A stretch of 64,000 bases of DNA. Origin: Endobugula sp047636495. Its GTDB lineage: Bacteria; Pseudomonadota; Gammaproteobacteria; Pseudomonadales; Cellvibrionaceae. The position numbers and the translations under genes are program-made. Of this stretch, positions 17,490 to 25,990 are shown one piece after another; within the stretch, counting starts at the first letter, position 1, and every line of letters starts with the position of its first letter. The stretch spans positions 5,957 to 69,956 of the forward strand of contig JBLILH010000016.1 of NCBI GenBank assembly GCA_047636495.1, in the 5' to 3' direction. The notes under the pieces are model-generated. The model saw only the letters and a list, made by a program, of their open reading frames with translations, did not search any database and was not told where the DNA came from.

Positions 17490-17529
17490 TTGAATCGCTA
17501 ATGATAGTGCATTATCATTAGCGATTCAA
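17490..17529. promoter_or_regulatory. 40-bp palindrome, probable operator of the Fur-family regulator and hisI
   Basis: TTGAATCGCTAATGATA, then GTGCAT, then TATCATTAGCGATTCAA: a perfect 17-bp inverted repeat with a 6-bp centre. The inner TGATA...TATCA halves resemble a Fur-family site, but the spacing is one base longer than the usual Fur 7-1-7 arrangement, and it does not match the TGTTATA-type Zur box seen at znu. It sits in the divergent promoter region. Confidence 0.75.
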
Positions 17530-17562
17530 TTATCAAATGTAAAAGACTTTACGCCATTCACA

Positions 17563-17598
17563 CATCATGCCCAAGGATAACTCTCTTTGGGCATGATG
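17563..17598. promoter_or_regulatory. Hairpin and second small dyad upstream of hisI
   Basis: CATCATGCCCAA (17563-17574) pairs with TTGGGCATGATG (17587-17598), a 12-bp perfect stem with a 12-nt loop. It overlaps a second dyad, TGATGA-AA-TCATCA (17594-17607). No T-tract follows, so this is more likely an mRNA leader structure or operator than a terminator. Confidence 0.45.
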
Positions 17599-17669
17599 AA
17601 ATCATCATTTCTATCGCATTATCGCGTTCGCTAACGATAAATGTGAAGAGTAATTTGAGCTTAACCTGA

Positions 17670-18089
17670 ATGAAACACAATTATTTTCAAACCGTTGAGC
17701 ATTATAAGGATAGTACCCAGCTTGATCTAGCTGAAGTCATTGATCAGCTCGCGTTTAATGATCAAGGGTTAATCCCAGTGATTACTCAGGATGCCGACGG
17801 CAAAAATGTACTGATGCTTGCGTGGATGAATAAGGAAGCATTACATCTCACCCTATCGACAAAACGCGTGACCTATTGGTCTCGTAGTCGACAACAACTT
17901 TGGGCAAAAGGAGAAACCAGCGGGCATACTCAAACGCTGGTGTCGATGTCTTTCGATTGTGATGGTGATGCCATTCTCTGTCAGGTTAATCAATTAGGGG
18001 CGGCTTGCCACACCCATCGCCCTAACTGTTTTTATCTTAACGTCGACGCTGAACAACAGCGGGTAATTATTTCTGGGAACGCAGCCTAA
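17670..18089 (+). CDS. hisI: Phosphoribosyl-AMP cyclohydrolase (HisI) paralogue
   Basis: 139 residues, the full length of a free-standing HisI. It opens the purine ring of phosphoribosyl-AMP in histidine synthesis. The metal motif is D96-C-D98-G-D100, with C113 (ACH) and C120 (NCF); the three Cys that bind zinc in characterised HisI are all kept, so loss of zinc dependence is not evident. It is not in a his operon. It is the first gene of the zinc-sparing island and its stop overlaps the pyrC start by one base (TAATG). HisI2 copies next to Zur-controlled genes are known from comparative work on the COG0523 family. Confidence 0.88.
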   Translation: MKHNYFQTVEHYKDSTQLDLAEVIDQLAFNDQGLIPVITQDADGKNVLMLAWMNKEALHLTLSTKRVTYWSRSRQQLWAKGETSGHTQTLVSMSFDCDGDAILCQVNQLGAACHTHRPNCFYLNVDAEQQRVIISGNAA

Positions 18090-19420
18090 TGACTCATAGT
18101 ATATTAATAAAGAATGCTCACATTGTTAACGACCACCGCATTACTGAAGCCGACGTCAGAATTAAAGGGCAGCGCATTGATAAAGTCGATAGCCATATTC
18201 CCGCTTCACCCAACGATATTGTTGTTGATGCCGAAGGCCTGCACCTACTGCCGGGAATGATCGATGATCAAGTGCATTTTCGCGAGCCGGGTTTAACGCA
18301 TAAAGGGACGATTGCCAGCGAATCACGTGCCGCAGTTGCAGGCGGCATCACCAGCTTTATGGAAATGCCCAATGTTAACCCTGCCACGACCACTATTGCC
18401 GCTCTGGAAAAAAAGTATGCAATCGCAGAACAACACGCTATGGCGAATTATGCTTTTTATTTGGGAGCGACCGAAGACAACCTTGAACAGATTAAACAGC
18501 TAGACCCAACAAAGCACTGTGGCGTAAAAGTCTTTATGGGTGCGTCTACAGGCGACTTATTAGTTGAAAACCCTCAAGCCTTGGACGCTATTTTTCGTGA
18601 TAGCCCTGCATTAATTGTGACGCATTGTGAAAGCGGCCCGGTCATCGCCGACAACCTCAAAAAAATACGCGACCTCAGGCAGCCAACGATAGAAGACCAT
18701 CCGCTGATACGTAATGCTGATGCGTGTTTTGCATCGTCATCTTATGCGGTAAACCTAGCAAAGAAATATAAAAGCCAATTGCATGTTTTACATATTACAA
18801 CAGAAAAAGAGCTGAGCTTATTTGTGGCGGGGCCGATTAAAGGCAAGCATATTACCGCAGAAGCATGCGTTCATCATCTTTGGTTTAGTGATGAGGATTA
18901 TTCTCGGTTAGGCAATCTCATCAAATGTAACCCCTCCATTAAATCATCAACGGATCGCGATGCGTTGATACAAGCCTTACATAACAATCAAATTGACATT
19001 ATTGCCACTGATCATGCACCTCACACATTAGAAGAAAAACAAGTAGATTATAATCAAGCGCCCGCCGGCTTACCGTTAGTGGAGCATGCATTATTAAGCC
19101 TACTAGACCACGTTAAACATAAACGTCTCAGCTTGGAGCAGGTGGTAGAAAAAACGGCCCACAATCCTGCGATTCGTTATGGCGTGGCTGAACGAGGTTA
19201 TATCCGCGAGGGATATTATGCGGATTTAGTCTTGATTGATGTAAACAACACCACCGAGGTCAGCCATAGCAATAATCGCTATCACTGTGGCTGGACGCCT
19301 TTTCATGGTCACCAATTTTCATCGCAGATAAAAAGCACATGGGTCAACGGCGAACAGGTATTTGACGGTCAACATATTATTGATCGCTCATCATCACAGC
19401 GTTTGATATTCAGTCGGTAA
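18089..19420 (+). CDS. pyrC: Dihydroorotase-like amidohydrolase (PyrC2) with altered HxH motif
   Basis: 443 residues, class I dihydroorotase/COG0044 type; it would convert carbamoyl-aspartate to dihydroorotate in pyrimidine synthesis. The first metal motif, usually DxHVHxREPG, reads DDQVHFREPG here: Gln61 replaces the first His, while His63 is kept. The other ligands are recognisable: K147 (possible carboxylysine, GVKVFMG), H179 (VTHCE), H235 (VLHIT) and D308 (ATDHAPH). The DDQVH form also occurs in some dihydroorotase subfamilies, so the enzyme may be active with a changed metal centre. It is coupled to hisI and followed by a small inverted repeat (19421-19445). Confidence 0.88.
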   Translation: MTHSILIKNAHIVNDHRITEADVRIKGQRIDKVDSHIPASPNDIVVDAEGLHLLPGMIDDQVHFREPGLTHKGTIASESRAAVAGGITSFMEMPNVNPATTTIAALEKKYAIAEQHAMANYAFYLGATEDNLEQIKQLDPTKHCGVKVFMGASTGDLLVENPQALDAIFRDSPALIVTHCESGPVIADNLKKIRDLRQPTIEDHPLIRNADACFASSSYAVNLAKKYKSQLHVLHITTEKELSLFVAGPIKGKHITAEACVHHLWFSDEDYSRLGNLIKCNPSIKSSTDRDALIQALHNNQIDIIATDHAPHTLEEKQVDYNQAPAGLPLVEHALLSLLDHVKHKRLSLEQVVEKTAHNPAIRYGVAERGYIREGYYADLVLIDVNNTTEVSHSNNRYHCGWTPFHGHQFSSQIKSTWVNGEQVFDGQHIIDRSSSQRLIFSR

Positions 19421-19520
19421 ACGCCAATACTTTATTTATTGGCGTACGGTGGATACACTCGTATTGAATATACAGTTAAGCAAAAAAACCTAGACAATAT
19501 ATCACTGCTCTGCCGCTAAT

Positions 19521-19611
19521 GTAATGTCGTCATGCCGGGTTTGAATCGGCATCTAACTAGAGCCAGAAACTACTGGATCCGGATAAGTAAAAAACACTTT
19601 TGGGAATGACG
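19521..19611. repeat. REP-type palindromic repeat
   Basis: Degenerate copy of the dispersed family that reads GTCATTCCGG...GGATAAGC...ccgggtcaagcccGGCATGACGA in consensus. Opens with AATGTCGTCATGCCGGGTTT and ends GGGAATGACG. Related copies: 20305, 22551, 25991, 42409, 53062 and 63456. Confidence 0.7.
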
Positions 19612-19713
19612 AAACCTTTTTTATTATTTTTTTGATTATCATGTTTCTTCCTCACAGTGTCTTTTAATAACGTCTTAAAGTTTAGTTTAGTTTAGTTTCT
19701 ATAGGTTATCAAA

Positions 19714-20145
19714 ATGAATTCATCTAACGCCGAACCGAACTTTCTCACCACGGAAAAAATCCTTGCTGCAACAGAAAAAGATTACATGAATGAAGATCAA
19801 TTAGCTTTTTTTAAGCATCTACTATTGGAATTATATGAATCCACACTCATTCGCGTTGAAGAAGCTAAAAAACAAATGTCTCCTCCATCCGACTTAAGCG
19901 ACGTGAGTGATCGCGCCACATGGGAAGAACAGTCCAGTATTGCACTGCGAATTGTTGAGCGTGAGCAAAAATTACTACCAAAAATAAAACAGTCATTAAC
20001 ACGTATTCACAGTGATACGTTTGGCTACTGTTTAGAATCGGGTGAGCCCATAGGTATTCCACGCTTACTGATAAGGCCAACGGCAGAATATAGTGCAGAA
20101 GTGAAAGCCATTCAAGAAATCAAAGAGCATAAGTATAATATATAG
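19714..20145 (+). CDS. dksA: DksA2: DksA paralogue without the zinc-finger cysteines
   Basis: 143 residues. The coiled-coil hairpin with the acidic tip motif DxxDxA (D63-V-S-D66-R-A68) is intact, so it should insert into the RNA polymerase secondary channel and act with ppGpp. The globular end keeps the DksA frame (FGYCLESGEPIGIPRL...RPTAEY), but of the four zinc Cys only C106 remains; the others are S109, S127 and V130. This is the zinc-independent DksA2 type, known from Pseudomonas aeruginosa to replace DksA in zinc starvation. It stands alone between REP repeats. No TGTTATA-type Zur box was found upstream. Confidence 0.93.
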   Translation: MNSSNAEPNFLTTEKILAATEKDYMNEDQLAFFKHLLLELYESTLIRVEEAKKQMSPPSDLSDVSDRATWEEQSSIALRIVEREQKLLPKIKQSLTRIHSDTFGYCLESGEPIGIPRLLIRPTAEYSAEVKAIQEIKEHKYNI

Positions 20146-20304
20146 CTATATAACATAACATTCTGCCCCGTTAACATTATGTGAAGTAGTGATAAGTCAT
20201 ACCGACGACGGCTGGGTAGTACCCGATCAAGTCCAGCACGACGAGAAAGAGACGTAACAAAAAAAAGACATGACAAGAAAATCCTGAAAAGTAAAAAAAG
20301 ACCA

Positions 20305-20390
20305 CGTCATTCCGGAAAGCGTTTTTTGCTTATCCGGAATCCACTGATATCAAGCTTTTGCTGGATACCGGGTCAAGCCCGGCATGACGA
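20305..20390. repeat. REP-type palindromic repeat
   Basis: Well-preserved copy: CGTCATTCCGGAAAGCG ... CTTATCCGGAATCCA ... ACCGGGTCAAGCCCGGC-ATGACGA. Both internal hairpins (TCCGG...CCGGA; CCGGG...CCCGG) are visible. A degraded half copy precedes it at about 20190-20250. Confidence 0.75.
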
Positions 20391-20544
20391 TACGAAGTTA
20401 ATAAGACAGTAGCCATAACAGAACTATACAACACAAGCATAAAAACTAATTACCATAAGAACTATGCCGCAGTTGTTCATACAGCCCTATTTAACGTCGC
20501 TACTCCCAACGTAAAAAAATGCGTTAACCATTGGACACCATTCT

Positions 20545-22524
20545 ATGAACGACCCTGAATCATCAATCACCATCACGCTACCCGATGGGGCTAAAAAAAC
20601 TGTTTCTGCCGGCACCACAGTGGCTGACATTGCAAAAAGCATTGGGCCGGGGTTAGCAAAAAGCACGATTGCCGGCGAGGTCAATGGCAAGCTTGTTGAT
20701 GCCTGCGATCCCATACTGACAGATGCCACCATTAGAATCATCACGCCGAAGGATGCGCAGGGTGTCGATATCATTAGACACTCTTGCGCACACCTACTGG
20801 GACATGCCGTTAAACAACTCTACCCCACCGCAAAAATGGTGATAGGCCCAGTGATTGATAATGGCTTTTATTATGACATCGCCTACCAGCGATCTTTTAC
20901 CGCTGATGACTTAGCGGCTATCGAAACACAGATGCACACATTAATTGCGACACATTACGATGTGATTAAACACGTACTCCCTCGTGATCAAGTTACTGCC
21001 ATATTTGAGGAACGGCAAGAAGATTATAAATTACAATTGATCGCGCAATTAATCGCAGATATGCCCAATGAAACGCAGATGGGTCTTTATTACCATGAAG
21101 AATATATTGATATGTGTCGCGGCCCCCATGTACCCAACACACGATTTTTGGAACATGTAAAACTGACCAAAATTTCTGGTGCCTATTGGCGCGGCGATGC
21201 CAATAACGAACAACTGCAACGCATTTATGGCACCGCGTGGGCAACGAAAAAACAGCTGCGCACTTATCTTAATATGCTGAAAGAAGCCGAGAAACGTGAT
21301 CACCGACGCTTAGGTAAAGAGCTAGATCTTTTTCACTTTCATGAAGAAGCGACTGGTGCCGTTTTTTGGCATCCAAAGGGCTGGACATTGTTTCAACAAC
21401 TGATTGAATATATGCGCCGCCGCCAGCAGCAATCAGGCTACATCGAAGTGAATACTCCCGACATGATGGAAAGAAGTTTGTGGGAGCAATCTGGGCACTG
21501 GCAAAACTATCAAGACCATATGTACACCACCGAAACCCCCGACAAACAAACGCTGGCATTAAAACCCATGAACTGCCCCGGCAGCGTATTACTCTACAAG
21601 CATGGATTAAAAAGCTACCGTGATTTACCGATTCGTATGGCAGAGTTCGGCAAGGTACATCGTTATGAATTCTCTGGCTCACTGCATGGTTTATTACGTG
21701 TACGCCACTTTACACAAGATGATGCCCATATTTATTGTACAACCGAACAAATGCAAAAAGAGTGCACCGATATTATCGAATTAGTTCTCGATATTTATAA
21801 GCAATTCGGTTTTGAAGAAGTGAGTATTAAATTATCCACTCGCCCCGAAAACCGTATGGGTGACGATGCTACGTGGGACATACTCGAAACGGCATTAGTG
21901 GAATCCTTGCAGCACTTAGCATTAGATTATCAGCTAAATCCCGGCGAAGGTGCCTTTTACGGCCCCAAATTAGAATTTGTATTACGCGATGCGATTGGCC
22001 GAGATTGGCAGTGCGGCACCTTACAGGTTGACATGAATCTACCCGCTCGATTCTCTCTCGAATATATTGATAACAATGGCGCTCGACAAACGCCGGTGAT
22101 GCTGCATCGCGCATTATTTGGATCACTTGAACGCTTTACCGGTATGTTAATTGAACATTATGCAGGCAAGTTGCCTGCTTGGCTGGCACCACTACAAGTA
22201 TCTGCATTAACCATTTCTGAAAACTTTAATTCTTATGCGTCACGCGTTACCCAAGCCTTAACTCTTTCTGGATTGCGTGCAGAGCTAGATGACAGCAAAG
22301 AAAAGGTCAGCTATAAAATTCGTCAACAGACACTGAAGAAAACACCATTTATGATTATTATCGGGGCGAATGAAGTCGAAACAGGTCAAGTGAATCTTCG
22401 CTTATTAAATGGCGAGCAAATGAACTTTGCTAACCTCGCGTCTGCTATCGACCATTTGACGACGATTTGCAGACCGCCGGATGCGATTAACCAACAGCAA
22501 GCGATAGCCGCTTTAGGATTTTAA
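20545..22524 (+). CDS. thrS: Threonyl-tRNA synthetase, second-copy type
   Basis: 659 residues, normal ThrRS length. It has a TGS domain (about 8-70), an editing domain with HSCAHLLGHAV and DMCRGPH, a catalytic class II core (motif 2 around MNCPGS...KVHRYE; motif 3 LHRALFGSLERF) and an anticodon-binding domain. The zinc ligands Cys (NCPG), His (DDAHIY) and His (MLHRALFG) are all present, so it still appears to be a zinc enzyme. Housekeeping thrS in Gammaproteobacteria is followed by infC-rpmI-rplT; here it is isolated among zinc-stress genes. This indicates an inducible second copy, as described for zinc-limited cyanobacteria. Possibly it differs in zinc affinity. Confidence 0.9.
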   Translation: MNDPESSITITLPDGAKKTVSAGTTVADIAKSIGPGLAKSTIAGEVNGKLVDACDPILTDATIRIITPKDAQGVDIIRHSCAHLLGHAVKQLYPTAKMVIGPVIDNGFYYDIAYQRSFTADDLAAIETQMHTLIATHYDVIKHVLPRDQVTAIFEERQEDYKLQLIAQLIADMPNETQMGLYYHEEYIDMCRGPHVPNTRFLEHVKLTKISGAYWRGDANNEQLQRIYGTAWATKKQLRTYLNMLKEAEKRDHRRLGKELDLFHFHEEATGAVFWHPKGWTLFQQLIEYMRRRQQQSGYIEVNTPDMMERSLWEQSGHWQNYQDHMYTTETPDKQTLALKPMNCPGSVLLYKHGLKSYRDLPIRMAEFGKVHRYEFSGSLHGLLRVRHFTQDDAHIYCTTEQMQKECTDIIELVLDIYKQFGFEEVSIKLSTRPENRMGDDATWDILETALVESLQHLALDYQLNPGEGAFYGPKLEFVLRDAIGRDWQCGTLQVDMNLPARFSLEYIDNNGARQTPVMLHRALFGSLERFTGMLIEHYAGKLPAWLAPLQVSALTISENFNSYASRVTQALTLSGLRAELDDSKEKVSYKIRQQTLKKTPFMIIIGANEVETGQVNLRLLNGEQMNFANLASAIDHLTTICRPPDAINQQQAIAALGF

Positions 22525-22550
22525 TCATATTCTACTACTATTCTGTTAAC

Positions 22551-22649
22551 GTAATGTCGTCATGCTGGGCTTGATCCGGTACTCGGTATCCAATCAGAAT
22601 CGAAAAACACTGGATTCCAGATAAGTACAAAACGCTTTCTAGAATGACG
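22551..22649. repeat. REP-type palindromic repeat
   Basis: Begins GTAATGTCGTCATGCTGGG, passes GGATTCCAGATAAGTAC and ends CTAGAATGACG. It shares the TGTTAACGTAATGTCGTCATG lead-in with the copy at about 53072. Confidence 0.7.
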
Positions 22650-22786
22650 TGACTTCTTTTTGATTCTCATGTCGCGACATTTTCCTTAACTTTATTATCA
22701 TGTGATTTAGTACCATGACATTGAGTACCATGACATCGGTAGATGACGATGACATTAAATAATTACAATTTAATAGACCTTCCAAC

Positions 22787-23170
22787 ATGAATAAAAATAA
22801 TATCGCTGCACTCTTTGATGAATGGAATATTACCTTGCAAACCAAAGACCCAAAGAAAGTGACGGCTCTATACGACAGCAACAGTATTCTATTACCCACT
22901 GTGTCGAATAAAATCCGCCACAATCACAAAGAAATTGAGAACTACTTTACTGATTTTTTACCTCAAGAGCCGGTAGGAAAAATAGATGAAGCAAACATAC
23001 GTATCTTTGACCACATTGCCATTAATTCAGGCGTCTATACTTTTACGCTCAAAGATCATTCTACCGTACAAGCACGGTTCACGTTTGTATACCACTGGAA
23101 TGGGAAACGCTGGATGATTATAGAGCACCACTCATCGCCCATACAGCAAATACTTACCCAGACAATATAA
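22787..23170 (+). CDS. SnoaL/SgcJ-like (NTF2-fold) small protein
   Basis: 127 residues without signal peptide. The pattern ALFDEWNITLQTKDPKKVTALYDSNSILLPT, then IENYFTDFLPQEPVG, then FVYHWNGKRWMIIEHHSSP, is that of the cone-shaped NTF2-like fold grouped as SgcJ/EcaC or CaMKII-association-domain-like proteins. The two C-terminal His (EHHSS) could bind a metal, but this is inference. It lies 11 bp before the COG0523 GTPase gene and is clearly its operon partner. No enzymatic function can be assigned. Confidence 0.75.
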   Translation: MNKNNIAALFDEWNITLQTKDPKKVTALYDSNSILLPTVSNKIRHNHKEIENYFTDFLPQEPVGKIDEANIRIFDHIAINSGVYTFTLKDHSTVQARFTFVYHWNGKRWMIIEHHSSPIQQILTQTI

Positions 23171-23181
23171 CGAGCACAACA

Positions 23182-24243
23182 ATGAATACTAAAAAAAACG
23201 CCCTCTCTGCGATTCCTACTCACATCATCACTGGTTTTTTAGGTGTGGGGAAAACGTCTGCCATCTTGCATTTACTCAGCAACAAACCTAACCACGAACG
23301 CTGGGCAATATTAGTCAATGAATTTGGTGAAATAGGCGTAGATGGCAGTATATTTGAGGGGCAGCATACGCAAGAAAATACGGTTTTCATTAAAGAAGTT
23401 CCGGGCGGCTGCATGTGTTGCACGGCGGGTTTGCCAATGCAGGTTGCGCTCAATCAATTATTAAAAAAGGCCAAACCTGATCGTTTATTTATCGAACCTA
23501 CCGGTTTAGGTCATCCAAAAGAGGTACTGCAAAGTCTCACCAGCGACGCTTATCGCGATGTGATTGCGTTACAAAAAGTGCTGACCCTAGTCGATGCACG
23601 TAAGCTATCTGACACACGCTATACGGAGCATGCAACGTTTAATCAACAAATTGCTATTGCCGATATTGTGGTGGGCAATAAACAAGACTTATATCAAGAT
23701 GGCGATAAAAACGCTTTAATAGCCTATGCGGGTGAGCATGGTATCCCTGAAGCACACGTGTTTTTTACACAGCACGGTGATATCACCGCTATCGATTTAA
23801 TAGGGCCCACCGCTGCCATTACGCCCAAAAGTCACCTTGACCATGACCACAGTCACAGTCACAGTCACAGTCACAGTCACAGTCACAAGGATGATCACCT
23901 TAACAACTCTGCGCCATTATTTTCGGATGAAGCTATTCCAGAGTGCGGTTATATAAAAGCCATCAACAAAGGCGAAGGCTTTCATAGTATTGGTTGGCGC
24001 TTTTCCCCTAGCAAACAATTTAATCATCAAAAAATAATATCGTTTTTAAAAGGAATAAACGCGGAAAGAATGAAAGCCGTATTAATCACTAACAATGGAG
24101 CATTTACTTACAACCTAACATCCGACGCATTAGCCGAGCAGGCACTAAACGATTGCAAAGAAAGCCGAATAGAAATTATTACCACTGATATTAATGACAA
24201 CTGGGAAGCTCAACTCATGGCTTGCCTTATTCTCAGTGATTAA
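23182..24243 (+). CDS. COG0523 (CobW/ZigA-type) metallochaperone GTPase
   Basis: 353 residues. G1 is GFLGVGKTS (18-26), the family's metal-binding C-x-C-C follows as GGCMCC (C77, C79, C80), and IEPTGLGHP and NKQD complete the G motifs. A His-rich loop (HSH repeats, residues about 208-230) precedes the C-terminal CobW domain. The zinc-regulated subgroup (ZigA, YeiR, YciC) is thought to pass zinc to essential enzymes during starvation. The neighbours (DksA2, PyrC2, HisI, ThrRS, znu, zur) strongly support a zinc rather than a cobalt role. It is co-transcribed with the SnoaL-like gene. Confidence 0.92.
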   Translation: MNTKKNALSAIPTHIITGFLGVGKTSAILHLLSNKPNHERWAILVNEFGEIGVDGSIFEGQHTQENTVFIKEVPGGCMCCTAGLPMQVALNQLLKKAKPDRLFIEPTGLGHPKEVLQSLTSDAYRDVIALQKVLTLVDARKLSDTRYTEHATFNQQIAIADIVVGNKQDLYQDGDKNALIAYAGEHGIPEAHVFFTQHGDITAIDLIGPTAAITPKSHLDHDHSHSHSHSHSHSHKDDHLNNSAPLFSDEAIPECGYIKAINKGEGFHSIGWRFSPSKQFNHQKIISFLKGINAERMKAVLITNNGAFTYNLTSDALAEQALNDCKESRIEIITTDINDNWEAQLMACLILSD

Positions 24244-24349
24244 CTTATAGAACGCTTATTTATGAAGCACTTGATTCTACAACCACTGAACAAATAGTAC
24301 GTTCAAAATACGGGCAAAGAAAAATGTAAACGTGCTCCCATTAACTTAA

Positions 24350-24508
24350 GGAACCTCTGATCAAGTCATGCATCATTTTTCATCGGCCAAAATCGCCTGC
24401 TTTTTTGTTGTAAACCTTGGCAATAGCTCGCTATTACCTTCGGTTCACGCCTTAAATCAGGTGATTTTATCTCGATGAAAATATGACTCAGACTTAATCA
24501 GATGCCCC
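24350..24508. mobile_element. Long imperfect palindrome (MITE-like, 159 bp)
   Basis: The left arm starts GGAACCTCTGATCAAGTC and the right arm ends GACTTAATCAGATGCCCC. The arms stay complementary through ATTTTCATCG/CGATGAAAAT and AAAATC-CCTG/CAGG-GATTTT to the centre AATAGC-TC-GCTATT at about 24430. The whole segment can fold on itself. No coding capacity and no second copy in the window. Confidence 0.65.
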
Positions 24509-24530
24509 TCAACACCACATAGAAATATCG

Positions 24531-25466
24531 ATGATAACTTTTTTTCGCTCACCTAGTATCACATTACTCCTTACCATGACCTTCTCTGCTTTTGTTTATG
24601 CCGCGACTTATGTAGAAACTTATGTAGAAACTTATGTAGAAACTTATGCCGACAACACAACGCCTTCTATTAACGACCTTTGCCATGAAGTGGGAAATAA
24701 ACTTGCCAGCGTATCCATTAAGGGATGTATAGGGCAGGAACTGGTTAGCGATGGCAATCGCTCACATCAACAACGTCTCATCACGTATAAAACTTACCCA
24801 CCGTTTGATGATAAAAAACCGTTAGGCCGAGTATTATTAATGGGAGGTATTCATGGAGACGAATATTCAACCGTTTCTATTGTGTTTAAATGGATGAACA
24901 CGTTAAACCAATATCACTCAGGATTATTCCATTGGAAAGTTACGCCTTTACTGAACCCTGACGGCCTTTTAAAAGAAAAACGATCGCAACGCCAAAACGC
25001 TAATGGCGTAGATTTAAACCGCAATTTTCCCTCAAAAGACTGGGATGCTTTAGCGGTAAACTATTGGGAAAATCGTACTAAGAAAAACCCTCGCCGTTAC
25101 CCCGGGCCTTACGCGAACAGCGAACCCGAAACACAGTGGTTGGTTGACACTATTCAAGATTTTAAACCCGATGTAATTATTGCCGTTCATGCGCCTTATG
25201 GTCTAGTAGATTTCGACGGCCCACAGACCGCCCCACAAAAACTAGGCGCATTGAAGTTGTTGCGATTAGGGACTTATCCAGGCTCGCTTGGCAATTACGC
25301 TGGCGTAGACCTCAACATCCCCGTTATTACCATTGAACTGACATCCGCAGGCACATTGCCACCCAGTGGTGAAGTTAAACGCATGTGGATTGATCTAGTG
25401 CGTTGGTTAAAGCGAGAAGTACCTAAACAACGATTGTCGAGGTTGGATGGATGGCCAAATGAATAA
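24531..25466 (+). CDS. Exported M14-family zinc carboxypeptidase, MpaA-like
   Basis: 311 residues. Signal peptide 1-24, then a repeated TYVE segment (residues 26-40, from three exact 12-bp DNA repeats at 24606-24641). Metallocarboxypeptidase motifs follow in order: H108-xx-E111 (GGIHGDEYS), NPDG, DLNRNFP, H220 (AVHAPYG) and the catalytic E269 (ITIELTSAG). This is the arrangement of murein-peptide amidases such as MpaA, which cut the D-Glu/mDAP bond, but here the protein is exported, so it may trim peptidoglycan peptides. It closes the plus-strand zinc island and is followed by a terminator. Confidence 0.85.
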   Translation: MITFFRSPSITLLLTMTFSAFVYAATYVETYVETYVETYADNTTPSINDLCHEVGNKLASVSIKGCIGQELVSDGNRSHQQRLITYKTYPPFDDKKPLGRVLLMGGIHGDEYSTVSIVFKWMNTLNQYHSGLFHWKVTPLLNPDGLLKEKRSQRQNANGVDLNRNFPSKDWDALAVNYWENRTKKNPRRYPGPYANSEPETQWLVDTIQDFKPDVIIAVHAPYGLVDFDGPQTAPQKLGALKLLRLGTYPGSLGNYAGVDLNIPVITIELTSAGTLPPSGEVKRMWIDLVRWLKREVPKQRLSRLDGWPNE

Positions 25467-25565
25467 CTGAGTCAATCACCAACAGTGACGCCTGTGTGAG
25501 TATAAAAAAGCCTCACCCACTGCAACCCGTTAACGCTCACATAAAAGGTGAGTCTTCCTCGTCCA

Positions 25566-25594
25566 GCCCACGCTTTTTGTGGGCGATTTTTAAT
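25566..25594 (+). terminator. Rho-independent terminator
   Basis: GCCCAC-GCTTTTT-GTGGGC followed by GATTTTT. Placed 100 bp after the M14 peptidase stop, it ends the plus-strand zinc island before the convergent SEC-C gene. Confidence 0.7.
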
Positions 25595-25665
25595 GTTCTT
25601 GTCTATTATGTTTTGGTACGACACATCAACTATTAAAATATTGAAAACAATGGGATAGAATAATA

Positions 25666-25872
25666 TTACGCATTTCTTCCACAGCACTTTTTAAATTTAC
25701 GACCGTTACCACAAATGCAAGGGTCATTCCGCCCAATTTTTGGAGTATCTCGTGACACTGGATTTTTCGGAGGACAACAGCTTGTATCAGTACAACTAAG
25801 CTTATTATTTTCATTCATTTCTTTGCTTAATGCTTCATTTTTTTCATTCATATAAATCGTTAACTCTCTCAT
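25666..25872 (-). CDS. Small SEC-C motif protein
   Basis: 68 residues from the first ATG; an internal ATG (MNEKNEAL, 25851) has GAGAG upstream and is an alternative start. A charged, probably helical N-terminal part carries CTDTSCCPP, and the C-terminus is a complete SEC-C zinc motif (IGRNDPCICGNGRKFKKCCGR: CxC...CC). SEC-C modules bind zinc and occur at the end of SecA, where they contact SecB and ribosomes. The role of this free-standing copy is unknown. It faces the zinc island and may be another zinc-linked small protein. Confidence 0.75.
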   Translation of the reverse strand: MRELTIYMNEKNEALSKEMNENNKLSCTDTSCCPPKNPVSRDTPKIGRNDPCICGNGRKFKKCCGRNA

Positions 25873-25990
25873 TCAACACTTAAATATTACTTAGATAATT
25901 TACAAAACCACACATAACATCATAAACACTGACAGTAAGTCATACTGACAACAGGTGAGCAAACTCATGATGAAAATTAAAGCAAGACAG

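Noticed and set aside
17670..18089. HisI as a zinc-independent isoform
   Set aside because: The three Cys that bind zinc in HisI are all present (C97, C113, C120), so the sequence itself gives no sign of zinc loss; only its location suggests a stress role.
19421..19445. Terminator after pyrC2
   Set aside because: ACGCCAATA/TATTGGCGT forms a 9-bp stem, but no T-run follows, so it is only mentioned as an inverted repeat.
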